Positions 49,614-60,177 of a stretch of DNA of 64,000 bases are shown one piece after another. Numbering within the stretch: position 1 is the first letter of the stretch; each line of letters starts with the position of its first letter. The stretch is from Chondrosia reniformis (taxonomy: Eukaryota; Porifera; Demospongiae; Chondrillida; Chondrillidae): NCBI GenBank assembly GCA_947172415.1, contig OX359194.1, forward strand, positions 2,790,001 through 2,854,000, given 5' to 3'. The notes beneath the pieces are model-generated. The model ran no database searches and was not told where the DNA came from. It saw only the letters and a list, made by a program, of their open reading frames with translations. Made by a program: the position numbers and the translations under genes.

Positions 49614-52600
49614 ATGTATGCGCAATTCTTGAAATTGGGAGGAAAATATTTCTGTGGTGCGGTTGCGATTATAGGCACCGTGGGATCTGAAAGTCCCAAT
49701 CAGAAGGCTAGCGAGTGTTCTAAAGGAGTAAATAGTGAACCCAAGCCTCTAACTTACAACGACTACTTCATGGGGATGGCCAAGCTCGCTTCTTTGAGAG
49801 CAGAAGATCCGTGTCGACAAGTTGGTACAGTCATCGTCGCTAAAGATAAAAAGTTGGTAGGAGTTGGTCATAATGGAATGCCGCAGGGGACTGACTATTC
49901 TAAACCGAATATGCATTGGAATAGTGGGGAGTGGTGCCCCGAGTCGGGCGAGAAGGAATGGTTGGAGTCTAAATATCCGTACGGTAAGATATCTCACGTA
50001 GTACATATTTAATCTTATATCTTACATGTTAGTATTTATCCGTCCGTCAGCAAAATAATACGCGTACGCCGACATACATTTGAAGCTATATGCGATGTCA
50101 ATTCGGCCGTTTGTTCCGAACGGGTTCGATTAACCGAGTGACTAATTTATTGCCTGTAAATTATTTATATGAACCTCGGTCCCAAGTCAAGTCCACCTCA
50201 AATTTTAGAATCGATAAAACCTTCCAAAATGAATGGTGATGACACTTTGTTTTATACACTTGACCCAGTCCCCGCGTAGCACGGTCGGCGTGTGACGTCA
50301 TCAAGAAAATATGGAGGCGAAATAGCGGTCTGGGCTACGTGACCTTCCTATCGCCATGTTTTTCGACGCCTATTATGTCGTCACCAATAGCGTGGGCGTT
50401 TACGTAGTAAGTGTAGTTTGCGTGAAGACGCCACAAAAATTAAAACCTTTCATTACTGCATTTAATAATAACATGTTTATATACATTATATAGTTTGTCA
50501 TGCTCAGATGAATGCCATTGATCTATATATCCAAGGTGACAACATGAAAGGTTGTACAATGTATACTACACTAGCTCCAAGCAATGAGACAAGCAAGAGT
50601 ATAATTCAAGTTGGCATAGAACGTGTTGTATATTTGTCCAAAGAGTATGATATAAAGGGACCCCATGGAAGTGTAAAAAAGGCAAAAGAGTTTTTAGGCA
50701 AAGCTGGAGTATGGCTAAACAAGTATTTACCTGACCGAAAAGAGCCTGAACCAGTTATATTACGGCTAACTCCCCAGAACAATAGTTCAGAAGACAGTCT
50801 TCCTTCTCCTTCTCCCCCGCTTTGCCTAAAAAATTTTTTAGGCAAAGCTGGAGTATGGCTAAACAAGTATTTACCTGACCGAAAAGAATATAACCCAAGA
50901 AAGGATATTCTTCCATTGAGCGATTATTTCATGGCAGTGGCTGTTTTATCAAAAGAGCGAAGTAAAGATCCAAATCGCAAAGTAGGAGCAGCTATTTCTG
51001 ACAAGAATAACAAGCTAATTGCAGTTGGATGGAATGGGATGCCATTAGGTGAAGATAAAATATATTCATGGGATAAGAAAATCAAAAATGACTATGGTTA
51101 GTAATATTGTGCAATGACTATTACGTATATGTGTAATTGTGAATCGATATGGTACGTATATGTGTAGACATGCTTAAAATATATATATATACAGGGTTAC
51201 CTCCTATGAAAAGTTACTAATTGCATATATATAATACAGATTCTATATTTATATACACTATACATATTGCATCATCACTTCTCTCTGGACTTTACCCCAC
51301 CCACCCAGCAGGTCTCCCGAGAAGCACATGCAATGAACTATAATGGGTACTCAGACTTCCATCGTATATGTGTAGGCATGCTAAAAATGTTGTGAAACTA
51401 TATACATGGTTACCTCCTATAAAAAGTTACTAATTGCATGCAGATTCTATATTTACATTATATATACATATAGCATCAATATTTCACTCTGGACTTTACC
51501 CCACCCACCCAGCAGGTCTCCCGAGAAGCACATGCAATGAGCTATATTGCATTGGGTACTCAGACTTCCATCGTATATATGTCAAACTAATGAGTCCTAT
51601 AAGAACGTTTAACAAACAGCTATATAGTTACATAATAGTGTTGTTGATATGTCTGTGCATTAACCATCTTTTTGAGTATATATAGCTATAGATAAGGGAG
51701 ATTCGATCTGAGTCCATTAGGCGAACTTTAACTTCACTCATTATAGGTCATTGCACTCCTTCCGGAGACATGAGTGGACACATGGGTAAAATCATTCATT
51801 CATTCATTATCGTATAAGAACATTTAAAATTTGTCCCCAAATTACATGAAAAATCTAAGATACCATTTTCCTACATGCTATGCCTATTCTGTAAAAGAGC
51901 CTATACGGGAACTAAACCTTAAGAGAGCTTAAAGCTTTGGATGAAGATACAGGAGTCTTTTCTTCTTTCTTTTCCCTTCTTTCATCTTCTTCTCCACTGG
52001 GTCAGACAGCCATTTCTGGGAATTCCACCCTTCATCAGTGATCCTGGGAGTCTTTGTCTTTTTCTTTATCTTGATCTTCCGTGAATCCTTGGCTCTCTAT
52101 GCTAAATCTAGGAGCCTTATATACATTATTTGCATGCATGATTGGTGAAAATCAAAGCTTACAGATCAAACAACTTTTGAGTCTCCTATAGATATATTTT
52201 TAACGTATTATGTATAATATAGTATCTAAACATGGCCGGCCATGCAGTCACTCAATATTGAGCATGCTTTAAGTTTCTAAAGGTATATAAATATAGCTTG
52301 GTGCTATATAACCATTTAAACTACATGTAAACATAAAATGACTTTTTATTGTGCCCAGTGTATGGGAGAGGGTGGGCAACTTTTGGGACTTGTTTGAATT
52401 CAAATCAAATTAATGTACCATACTGCATGCAAGTCTGCAGAATGATAGTAGCTAGGTATCTATAGAATTTCAATAACTCATTTAAATTTCAAGATCAAAC
52501 ATATTGTATATACATAATCATGCATAATATATCCAAATTATTTCACAGCATATAATATACTTTACATCTTAATTTGTGTTCAACAGTGTGCCATGCTGAA

Positions 52601-52843
52601 AGGAATGCACTCCATCTCTACTGCCAGGCTGGAGCCATGGAAGGATGCACATTATACACTACACTTTTTCCATGCAATGAATGTGCCAAGTCAATTATAC
52701 AATTTGGAATAAAAAAGGTTGTGTACTTAGATGATAAGCCAACAAAACCTGCATCAATAGCAGGCAGAAAGCTCCTGAAAGTGGCAGGGATAGAATTAGT
52801 GCCTTTCAAAACAACAGTAAAGGATGGACAAGTGAAGCTATAG
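49614..52843 (+). CDS. Fused two-domain dCMP-deaminase-like protein with inactive first domain
   Basis: Three exons (49614-49983, 50494-51096, 52587-52843) join into 409 residues; ATG 49614 (gccatgt) is the first in-frame ATG. Two deaminase domains of DCTD type follow one another. Domain 1 (about 50-185) has DYFMGMAKL, NGMPQG and VCHAQ, where active enzymes have HAE, and PSNET (152-156) where they have PCxxC; the catalytic Glu and both Cys zinc ligands are lost. Domain 2 (about 245-409) keeps DYFMAVA, VCHAE (Glu329) and FPCNEC (Cys354, Cys357) and should deaminate a cytosine deoxynucleotide such as dCMP to dUMP. Both introns are phase 1 and fall at the same place before VCHA, evidence for internal gene duplication. 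The pseudo-plus-active layout recalls vertebrate CDADC1, but the sequence looks closer to DCTD; substrate is not known. Confidence 0.88.
50691..50887. repeat. 53-bp in-frame exact duplication with a 30-bp palindrome
   Basis: The 53 bases at 50691-50743 recur exactly at 50835-50887 within the deaminase exon, encoding FLGKAGVWLNKYLPDRK twice, 48 codons apart. A 30-base perfect palindrome (50819-50848, centre aaaaaatttttt) spans the start of the second copy. Confidence 0.9.
51191..51575. repeat. Tandem duplication in a deaminase intron
   Basis: Two units of roughly 200 bases (about 51191-51370 and 51405-51575) share ggttacctcctat, ctggactttaccccacccac and actcagacttccatcgtata. It is intronic and appears non-coding. 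Confidence 0.75.
51890..52090. repeat. Dispersed repeat, one of three copies in the window
   Basis: This segment, with tcttcttctccactgggtca and gggaattc, recurs at about 46550-46700 (kinase intron) and 56685-56790 (death-domain gene intron). All copies run in the same direction. Ends and class were not determined. Confidence 0.65.
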
Positions 52844-53303
52844 ACGTTATTAACCTTGAATTGAATTCTTAATTTGTAGAGTTTGAATTTGTAGAATTGA
52901 ATTGTAGACTAACTTTGTTTATACCATACTTTCTATAAAAATTCGAACACATAATTTGGACACACGTTTAGAATTATTTTGTAACTTTATTATTAGCGGA
53001 CAACAAATTTGTATGCAGTGCTGTTACTATTAACAGGAAAAATTGGGAACATTTAAAAAGAAGTTAGAAGTAGGGATGGCCAGTGTTGCACGTCTGGTAA
53101 AAGTATCGAAACAAGACATAGCTAACCATACGGAAGTGGTAGCTATACTAAAATCTAAGTCACTATCCCATCTATTTATTAAAAATAAGGGACCGCCAAT
53201 AAAGGAGCCGAATGGCGCGCCATATTACGTCATTGTATAATTATAATTTTAGAAGATAGAAAACTTTCTCTGGGATTGCACCTCTGCATGTCTCATTTTA
53301 AGC

Positions 53304-54334
53304 ATGGAAGCTTCCCGCACTCAAACAGTAAAGTGAGTATTCATAAGGATTCAGTCTGCGTACATCGGATTTTACATTTGTCATATGTTTGGCTTTTGAT
53401 ATTAATCTAGTAATATATGTTTATTATTCGGGATCCTATATAGCCATATGCATCATTTCAAACTTTACAGGAAACTAACAAAGTGCGAATGTTCAATTTT
53501 TTGGTTGATGGTTATTTTGGGGATAACTCTTGTGGGTACAATTATTGCTGGGATCGTTTCCACTGTTGCAGCACCTCAATGTGTACTACTCCTTTCTGGA
53601 AATATTGATGATAAATATTTTGATTCCTTTAACCCTTTGGACCAACCCACTATCTCAGATGACTATATAGCTTTTGGTATAGTGCAGTCACCTGCTGATG
53701 ATAACTTTACACACATTAGCAGAGTTTGTGCATTGAGGCTTCACATTCTTGAAACCATAAACCAGTATTTTCAACCTTCTGCCTCCAGTTGCATTAACTT
53801 AACTAGAAATTTTGATACATACATTCTCTGCCCATCAGATGGAAATTTTAACTGCCTACCACCATTGGTTTTACCTGATATTGGATCATACTTGTCTAGC
53901 AATGGAGCTGTAAAGATTTATTACTTTGGGTTCCCTGTATTACATGTTGATAGCAAAGCCATGAGTTATGTTATTGTAACCAGTGACAATTTTGGTTCTG
54001 GAGTGAAGATAGCCTGGCAAGATTTTGATAACATACCACAAACTGTAGAGGACACATGGTATTACTTTTTGAAATGTAATGAGCACGTCTTGGTATGGAT
54101 TATCGTTAACTCTATACTTGCAATTGGCTTTATATTTACAATAGTTTTATGTACCTTTATTATAAAGAGATGTATAAACAAATGCAAGAATAGCCAACTT
54201 GATGTTCCAAGTGATGAGGAGGTAAGTTAATTTATGTATGCAGAAAATGACATGTATAAACTTGTAACAAAGATAAAATAAGTGACTTATTTGTTTTTTT
54301 TTGTTGCTGGCAATTTCTATAGTCACTGAAGTAA
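53304..54334 (+). CDS. Two-pass membrane protein with a large extracellular loop (family not recognised)
   Basis: Exon 53304-53332 (MEASRTQTVK) and exon 53471-54221 join in phase to give about 260 residues; ATG 53448 is an alternative start in the same frame. A membrane span at about residues 18-41 (FWLMVILGITLVGTIIAGIV) is followed by an extracellular region of about 180 residues with several cysteines and N-glycosylation motifs (NFT, NLT), then a second span (VWIIVNSILAIGFIFTIVLC) and a short basic-acidic tail (PSDEE). Exon 54323-54334 would end the protein as SLK-stop after a strong acceptor, with AATAAA at 54396-54401. Alternatively the gene continues into the acidic and death-domain exons from 55538. 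I do not recognise the extracellular domain. Confidence 0.65.
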
Positions 54335-54492
54335 ATTTCACGTATTCCTTTGCTTTTCTAGCCATTTTGATCCTGGCTTGCCTGGATGCCATGACAATAA
54401 AGTTAATCAGTTGTAGCCCATTGCCTTGGACTTATGCTGAAATATATTTACTCAGTAAAGGGGTCTCAGTTTACAGCTATATATGTATACAA

Positions 54493-54494
<2 letters not shown>

Positions 54495-54526
<32 letters not shown>
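54495..54526. repeat. (GT)n microsatellite
   Basis: Sixteen GT dinucleotides in a row, downstream of the membrane protein's candidate polyadenylation signal. Confidence 0.95.
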
Positions 54527-54527
<1 letters not shown>

Positions 54528-55537
54528 CCTCTCAAAGTAGCAAACAGTAATCCTCACTTTTTGGTAATCCTCCCAATATACTTCTATATAGGCTAAGTCA
54601 GCCAACCTCTGTAAACATGAAAAAGGGCAATGTTCACAATCACGGCAGTGATGATCTGGTCTTCCTCAGATACAAGCTTCTTTTTAGTAGTCTCTGAGGA
54701 AGACTTGAACCTACAGACAATGAATACAGTAAAGGGGCTAATTAGTCAGCAGATGTGACAAAGTCTTCTTAGAGTTTAATACTGATATACTGTATTGTAT
54801 CATGTTATTACACAATTATACTAACATTTTTAATTTATACATAAATACATCTATTTTGTAAATGGCAGCCTTATAGATAATAACGAAACCTTTCTATCAT
54901 TCTTTATTCCTTTGAGGATACATGCATGAGGATGTACTTATAAGATTCAAGAATTGTTAAGATTGCAACTATACATTTACCCAACCATTCAAGTGCGTAG
55001 CAGCAGCCCTGGCCGGCCCACTGGCTTTTAACCTAATTTAATTACCTGTCTAAATGTTTCAACATTAAATACATGATATATAACAGCAATAATTTTAATC
55101 AAAAATGCTTGCGTTAGCTAAACTCCCTATATATTATACTATATAATCCCTATATATTACTTGTTTAATATTGTGTATTGTATAATGCAAAAAAGTGCAA
55201 TTTTGTCATTGAAAAGTACACAGGATCAAATCTCAGGTTTCAGAAGGCATGAAACCTATTTGAAACTCTGCCAGGTTCAAAAAGGTATGAAAGCATGTAT
55301 AAACTAAGTAAGGGGGGGCTGTAAAAAACTTATATAAATCCCATGAAATTAATCTATTAGTGGATACTTGAGCACCCTTTGAAACCTGGCTGTTTGAGAA
55401 GTTTCAAATAGATTTCGTGCAATATTAAACCTGAGATTTGAGCCTAAGGTGCCGATTGAGTACAAAAATGCTTTATTCTAACTGGTTATTATAATATTAT
55501 GTAATATCCTAATCGGAATTAATCCTGCAATATGTAG

Positions 55538-58341
55538 ATTACTGGATTTGGTTGAAATCGAGAACAGTGATGAAAATGATGGAATGAGTGGCTCAGAATC
55601 ACAATTAGACTCCCAAGACACACAAAGTTTAACTGTAGAGATATCAGATTGTAATTCTTTGCCAAATGTTGACTATGAGGTATGTGATCTTTGTGTAAGA
55701 AGTGTAGTTACTCCTATTCTGAGAAATTCTGGTACTGACATTTGCAGTATTAATGTTTCCTTTCAGAGTGATATTGCAGGGGAACCCTTAATAAGCCACA
55801 CAAACCCTGTGATAATTGACAGTGCTAGTGATGATCATGTGGAAATATCCAAGAAAGCATTGGAACCTCACCTTTTGTTATCAACTGCTGTGGAAGTGAC
55901 CACAGAGAGGTAGATTTACCTAATTTATAATAATATTATTCTCTATAATAATACACAACATTTCATGTTGATTTAGCGACATTGAAGGTGTTTATGGAGT
56001 GGCAAAGCTGAGTAAAGAGGAAATTGATAAAATACTTCAACAAAGGAAAAGTTTGTTATTAACTATAGTTCATTTTCTGTCAAGCCTTATTATGGTTGTT
56101 ATAATATGTACTGTATCTGCATAAGCATGCAGGTATTATATGACTATGTAATTTTTGAACATCATACATCAACACTTACGTAGTTAATTAGCAAGCATTA
56201 GGTGCATGTTGCAGTACTCAATCTATGTCTGCGTGTCTAGATGTGTTACCATGTTTTGAGCACATGGGTAGTATACAGGTTCAGAGTTGATATCAGTATA
56301 TAAGTATACTAAAGAATTTTGATTTTTGAAAAAAAAATCCTTTGACAGATATAACATAACCAGTCTAGAGAACTTTCAAAGCAACCATTTTGTAATCGTC
56401 AACGTCTGAGTATATACTGTATATTGATTTGGCCTACACAATACACTGTGCCAAGGGTTGGTGCTTTAGTAATTTATTCACAGTGACACTGAATAAATTG
56501 TTGATGAAGACATTTGGGTGAACATTCTACATAAAAGCAAAACACTTTGTTGATAACTACTTTACTGGTACCAAATTGGCTCACAGCTGTTAATTGTTAA
56601 AAGAAACTTGACTCTATATATATATATATACATGAAAAATCTAAGATACCATTTTCCTACATGCTATATGCCTATTCTGTAAAAAGAGCCTATAGGGGAA
56701 CTAAACCTAAAGAGAGCTTTAGATGAAGATACAGGAGTCTTTTCTTCCTTCTTTTCCCTTCTTTCATCTTCTTCTCCACTGGGTCACACCATATGTGTTA
56801 TTAACACTAATTTCAGCCTATACACAAACATAATAAAGCTAAATCTCTATATTTGTTTTATAGGATGTGGTGTGAATTCGAAGTCTAGGAAAAGACAAAC
56901 AATTTTATCAAGAGGTATTATAATATATTATGTACAAGAATGATGTACGTATATAGGCCTGCATATCTTACTATTTATGCATATGTAAACACATTGAGGG
57001 CATTGTCCTATGTAATCCTAGCATTTTACAATGAATTAAAAGGGTATTAGGGATTTCTTCTACTTCATCAGTCACTGAATAAGACCCCAAAGCATCCGAC
57101 TCCAAAGAAAGAACAAACTGCATCTCTATATAGACACTCGAAAGCCTAAAAATGAACCTTCTCAAAGAGATTATATGAGTTAATTCCATGCAATAAGACG
57201 AGTTCCACAATGTCCTGAATACTTCTTTCTTTTACTTCCATTCTTTCTATAGTCTATATACCAGTCATCATATATATATACTTTGTCCTATGCACCACTC
57301 CTTCAATGCTGCAACATCTTCATCCTCTCCCCCATCTCTCCCATAAGCAGGCTCCCCTTATACGTACCTGTATCTTATTGACACAGGTTCCTGTATGTTC
57401 TAAAGAACTTCTGGTTATATACTAGGTTAATATATATGTTTATTAATACACGTATGCTTAATTAAGAAATAGATATATGTAGAGTATACGTATTAGACAT
57501 TTCAAAACTACCAAGCTAGGGCATTTATAAGTGAAATAAGATCTATAGTAAATATATGTACCAGCTTTTGCAAATGTATGAAAAAACTCCTAAATATACT
57601 TCTTTTCAAATATCACCTACGTATGTACGTACGTATGTTTAAGTGGAAAGGAAACTCTAACTAGTCTAACTTATATACTATATGTCATCCAAAGCTCTCT
57701 AGAAGCTTACTCTAAGTCACATACATAAGACTAAGTTAAGAAGTCTACATATGACGTATATGTTACCCTCACGTATGAAAATTGTACTGGTGTTTTTGTA
57801 TATAATTATTATGCATTTAAGACGTATAAAGCTTAAATTATGCAAAAGCTATAAAGGGTTTTAAATAATTACCTATTTTGAAGGCATGTAGTAGCCTGTA
57901 TTAAAAAAGTTGAAATATAGAATTTGATTACTTTTGATTTTATACTTTATGTAGACATATACTATATAAGTGAGCTGCAATATTCTGATTCTGTATTAGT
58001 ATGTATAACCGCATGCATGGTCAACTGGTCTAGCTAAATTCTTGTTTCTAAATTCAGAATTATTACAAGACCCCAAATATTCAGACCTAGTTCACCAAAT
58101 TGCATCTGTATGGGAGGAACTTGGTTTGTATCTTGGAGTAGAACAAGCTGTGCTTGATAAGGTTCAGATTGATAACAAAAAGAAACGATGTGATGAAGCA
58201 TGTAAAGATGTCCTCAACAGGTGGCTCAAGAAAGAGAGAGGCACTGGAGACAAGCCAAGGGAGTGGTCTACTGTGATTGAAGCATTATCACACATGGGTC
58301 AATTAGATCTAGCCAAGAAGTTGGAGAAAATGACATATTAG
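55538..58341 (+). CDS. Acidic-region plus death-domain exons (partial gene model)
   Basis: Exons 55538-55909, 55977-56050, 56864-56914 and 58058-58341 join in phase and end at TAG. The first encodes an acidic Ser-rich region (ENSDENDGMSGSESQLDSQD); the last encodes about 94 residues with a death-domain fold (YSDLVHQIASVWEELGLYLG, then VLNRWLKKERG, WSTVIEALSHMGQLDLAKKL). Death domains mediate adaptor contacts in immune and apoptotic signalling. The second exon can instead read through to TAA at 56122-56124, giving a hydrophobic tail (LLLTIVHFLSSLIMVVIICT) and no death domain. The true 5' end is not settled: an exon at about 54592-54647 would link this to the membrane protein at 53304 in phase, but its donor is weak. 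Joining all exons would make a membrane receptor with a cytoplasmic death domain. Confidence 0.5.
56125..58057. other. Intronic stretch of the death-domain gene
   Basis: It holds the small exon 56864-56914, the dispersed repeat at 56685-56790 and a tacg-rich run near 57620. A 79-codon minus-strand frame at 56971-57210 has no recognisable features. Confidence 0.4.
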
Positions 58342-58481
58342 ACTCAATATAAGACATGTTGATATGTGGATATAATTATCTATAACTAGCTAGCTACAGT
58401 AGCTACATAGCTATTATTATATGCGAGATGCTATAAGAATGAGTTGAAACTCCTTACCTCAATCATGTAAATGTATATATA

Positions 58482-58728
58482 TAGAGAAAAATAAAAATTT
58501 TCTACAAAAATAGTGAAGATGTAGGGATGGCACAAAAAGCACAGAAACAAGAAAGGGATGTTACACAGTGAAGCATTAGCTATATGCATGAATCATACAA
58601 CACCCTTGCTTGTAGGATTCATGTATATAGCTAATTCTTCACTGTGTAACATCCCTTTCTTGTTTCTGTGCTTTTTGTGCCATCCCTACATCTTCACTAT
58701 TTTTGTAGAAAATTTTTATTTTTCTCTA
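58482..58728. mobile_element. Palindromic element with 113-bp arms
   Basis: Arms at 58482-58594 and 58616-58728 are near-perfect inverted repeats with a 21-base loop. They contain gtagggatggcac/gtgccatccctac, the same core as the palindrome at 39513-39886, although the rest differs. A spurious 126-codon frame starts inside it. Confidence 0.85.
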
Positions 58729-59243
58729 GTTTCTGTACTTTTTATGGAGCATAAGCTAGGAATTCGATTGTATCATTTAAACCCATTTTGGTTTCGCAAT
58801 CTTCGACCGAATATGACGTCATTAAAATGGCGAATTTATCGAGGCCTTGACTCTGGGGCCATGAAAACCGTCATACTCAATAATAGCGTTATCGCTCTCG
58901 CTTCTACAAAAGAATACAGCTCGGAAAATTTGCAATAGTTTCGTTTAACAATTAGTCCAAAAGCTTGTATAGTTTTTTAGTTATGGCTGACGAAGAAGAA
59001 TAAGAAGAATATGAAGAAGACGAAAATGGGAATTTTTAAAGTTTATTATTTCGCCAGCGGGACATATTCGCTTGCTTTTAAGGTCTATTTAGAGTATGTA
59101 TATTGTATATTTAGCTATACATAGCCTTGTTTTGTCGATTTTCGGCCTATTTCGGGATTTCGCTCCTATACCAATGTATGGGGAAAACGAAAAAAACCGT
59201 GTCATCCCTACATAGGGAGTACTACCGTACTCCCTGATGTGCA
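58729..59243. mobile_element. Right part of a related DNA transposon
   Basis: The right end, gtgtcatccctacataggga then gtactaccgtactccctga, resembles the right end of the element at 40637. The interior shares features with 39960-40440: aaaatggcg, an agaagaagaa run and ttcggcctatttcggg. The matching left end was not found at 58482, so the palindrome may have replaced it. Confidence 0.5.
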
Positions 59244-59294
59244 TACAAGGCGTGACGTTTTGAAGTTCACGCCCCTAACAGAAGGTCAATCAAC

Positions 59295-60177
59295 ATGGCC
59301 GAACAGCAAGAGGCTTCAGCAGTTGGGTTGAAATACATTCGCTATTTGGAGGAAGCCAGACGGTGAGCCGGCATAGTTTACAAACCAACAATCTTTAAAT
59401 ATCCTATACGCGTTATCTGTTTTCCTAAGCTGGTTTACGGATTGTTCAGTATTTATCTGTGATTAAGTCTAACGGGAAGGTCGTAGGGATATTGCTTCAA
59501 AAGGTATTATTATCCACTAAATTTCTTCATTCGCTTTGCGTTGACATTAACAGTGCGTAATAGGCGTATGACAGAGTAAGTACTGAAGTAGTGGTGACTA
59601 TTGCGCTGCATACAGTAGTCAATGACTTACTGCTTGTTTGTAGAGAATGCTAATCAAGTCGTTTCTCTGATACACTTTCCCAATTCGATATTTCTCAATT
59701 TTAAACTCATGGTTCTATTAAACTTGCGAAGTGTCTCCACGCCAAGTTGTCATTAGCGCACATCTCGTGATAATGTGCCAGTTACGTTAAATGCTTCTAA
59801 TGTGATCCCATTATACCCGTAAAAACGGCCTTTCTTTTAGCGAGAAGTGCTGAATTCTGAGTCATACGAACCATTAATTAATATTGATTAAATATTGACA
59901 AATTTCCGTTGACACCGCTGTTTTATATTCCAGAATAACAATCTTCAGTAAGGGCTTGGCTAATTTCCTATCTTAGCTATACACATGGTTAACCTGACAG
60001 ATACACCTCTTTACAATCCTGAGGAATCTCTTAACTGAATATTCATCCATCTTTAAAGATGCCATAGGTTTTAGATATAAGAATACTGCTCAAAGTGTGT
60101 TAGATTATTCCATGAATAAACATACTGTAAAAGATAATAGTCTAAGACTAAAACACATGAGACTTAAGAGACACAGG
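59295..60177 (+). CDS. Possible first exons of an unrecognised gene
   Basis: ATG at 59295 (aacatggcc) opens a frame of about 23 codons, MAEQQEASAVGLKYIRYLEE and on to a GTGAGC donor at 59366. Two further segments look like exons: 59450-59503 (YLSVIKSNGKVVGILLQK, phase 0 both sides, gtatta donor) and 60001-60177 (59 codons, IHLFTILRNLLTEYSSIFKD, then basic, phase 0 both sides, GTAAGC donor). The first exon ends in phase 2, which does not fit the other two, so at least one boundary is wrong or an exon is missing. The protein would be helical and basic. I do not recognise the family and no later exons were found before the window ends. Confidence 0.35.

Noticed and set aside
53043..53240. A 65-codon frame
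   Set aside because: It overlaps a gtagggatggc-type mobile-element fragment and has no gene-like features.
58558..58938. A 126-codon frame
   Set aside because: It begins inside one arm of a palindromic element and runs into transposon sequence.
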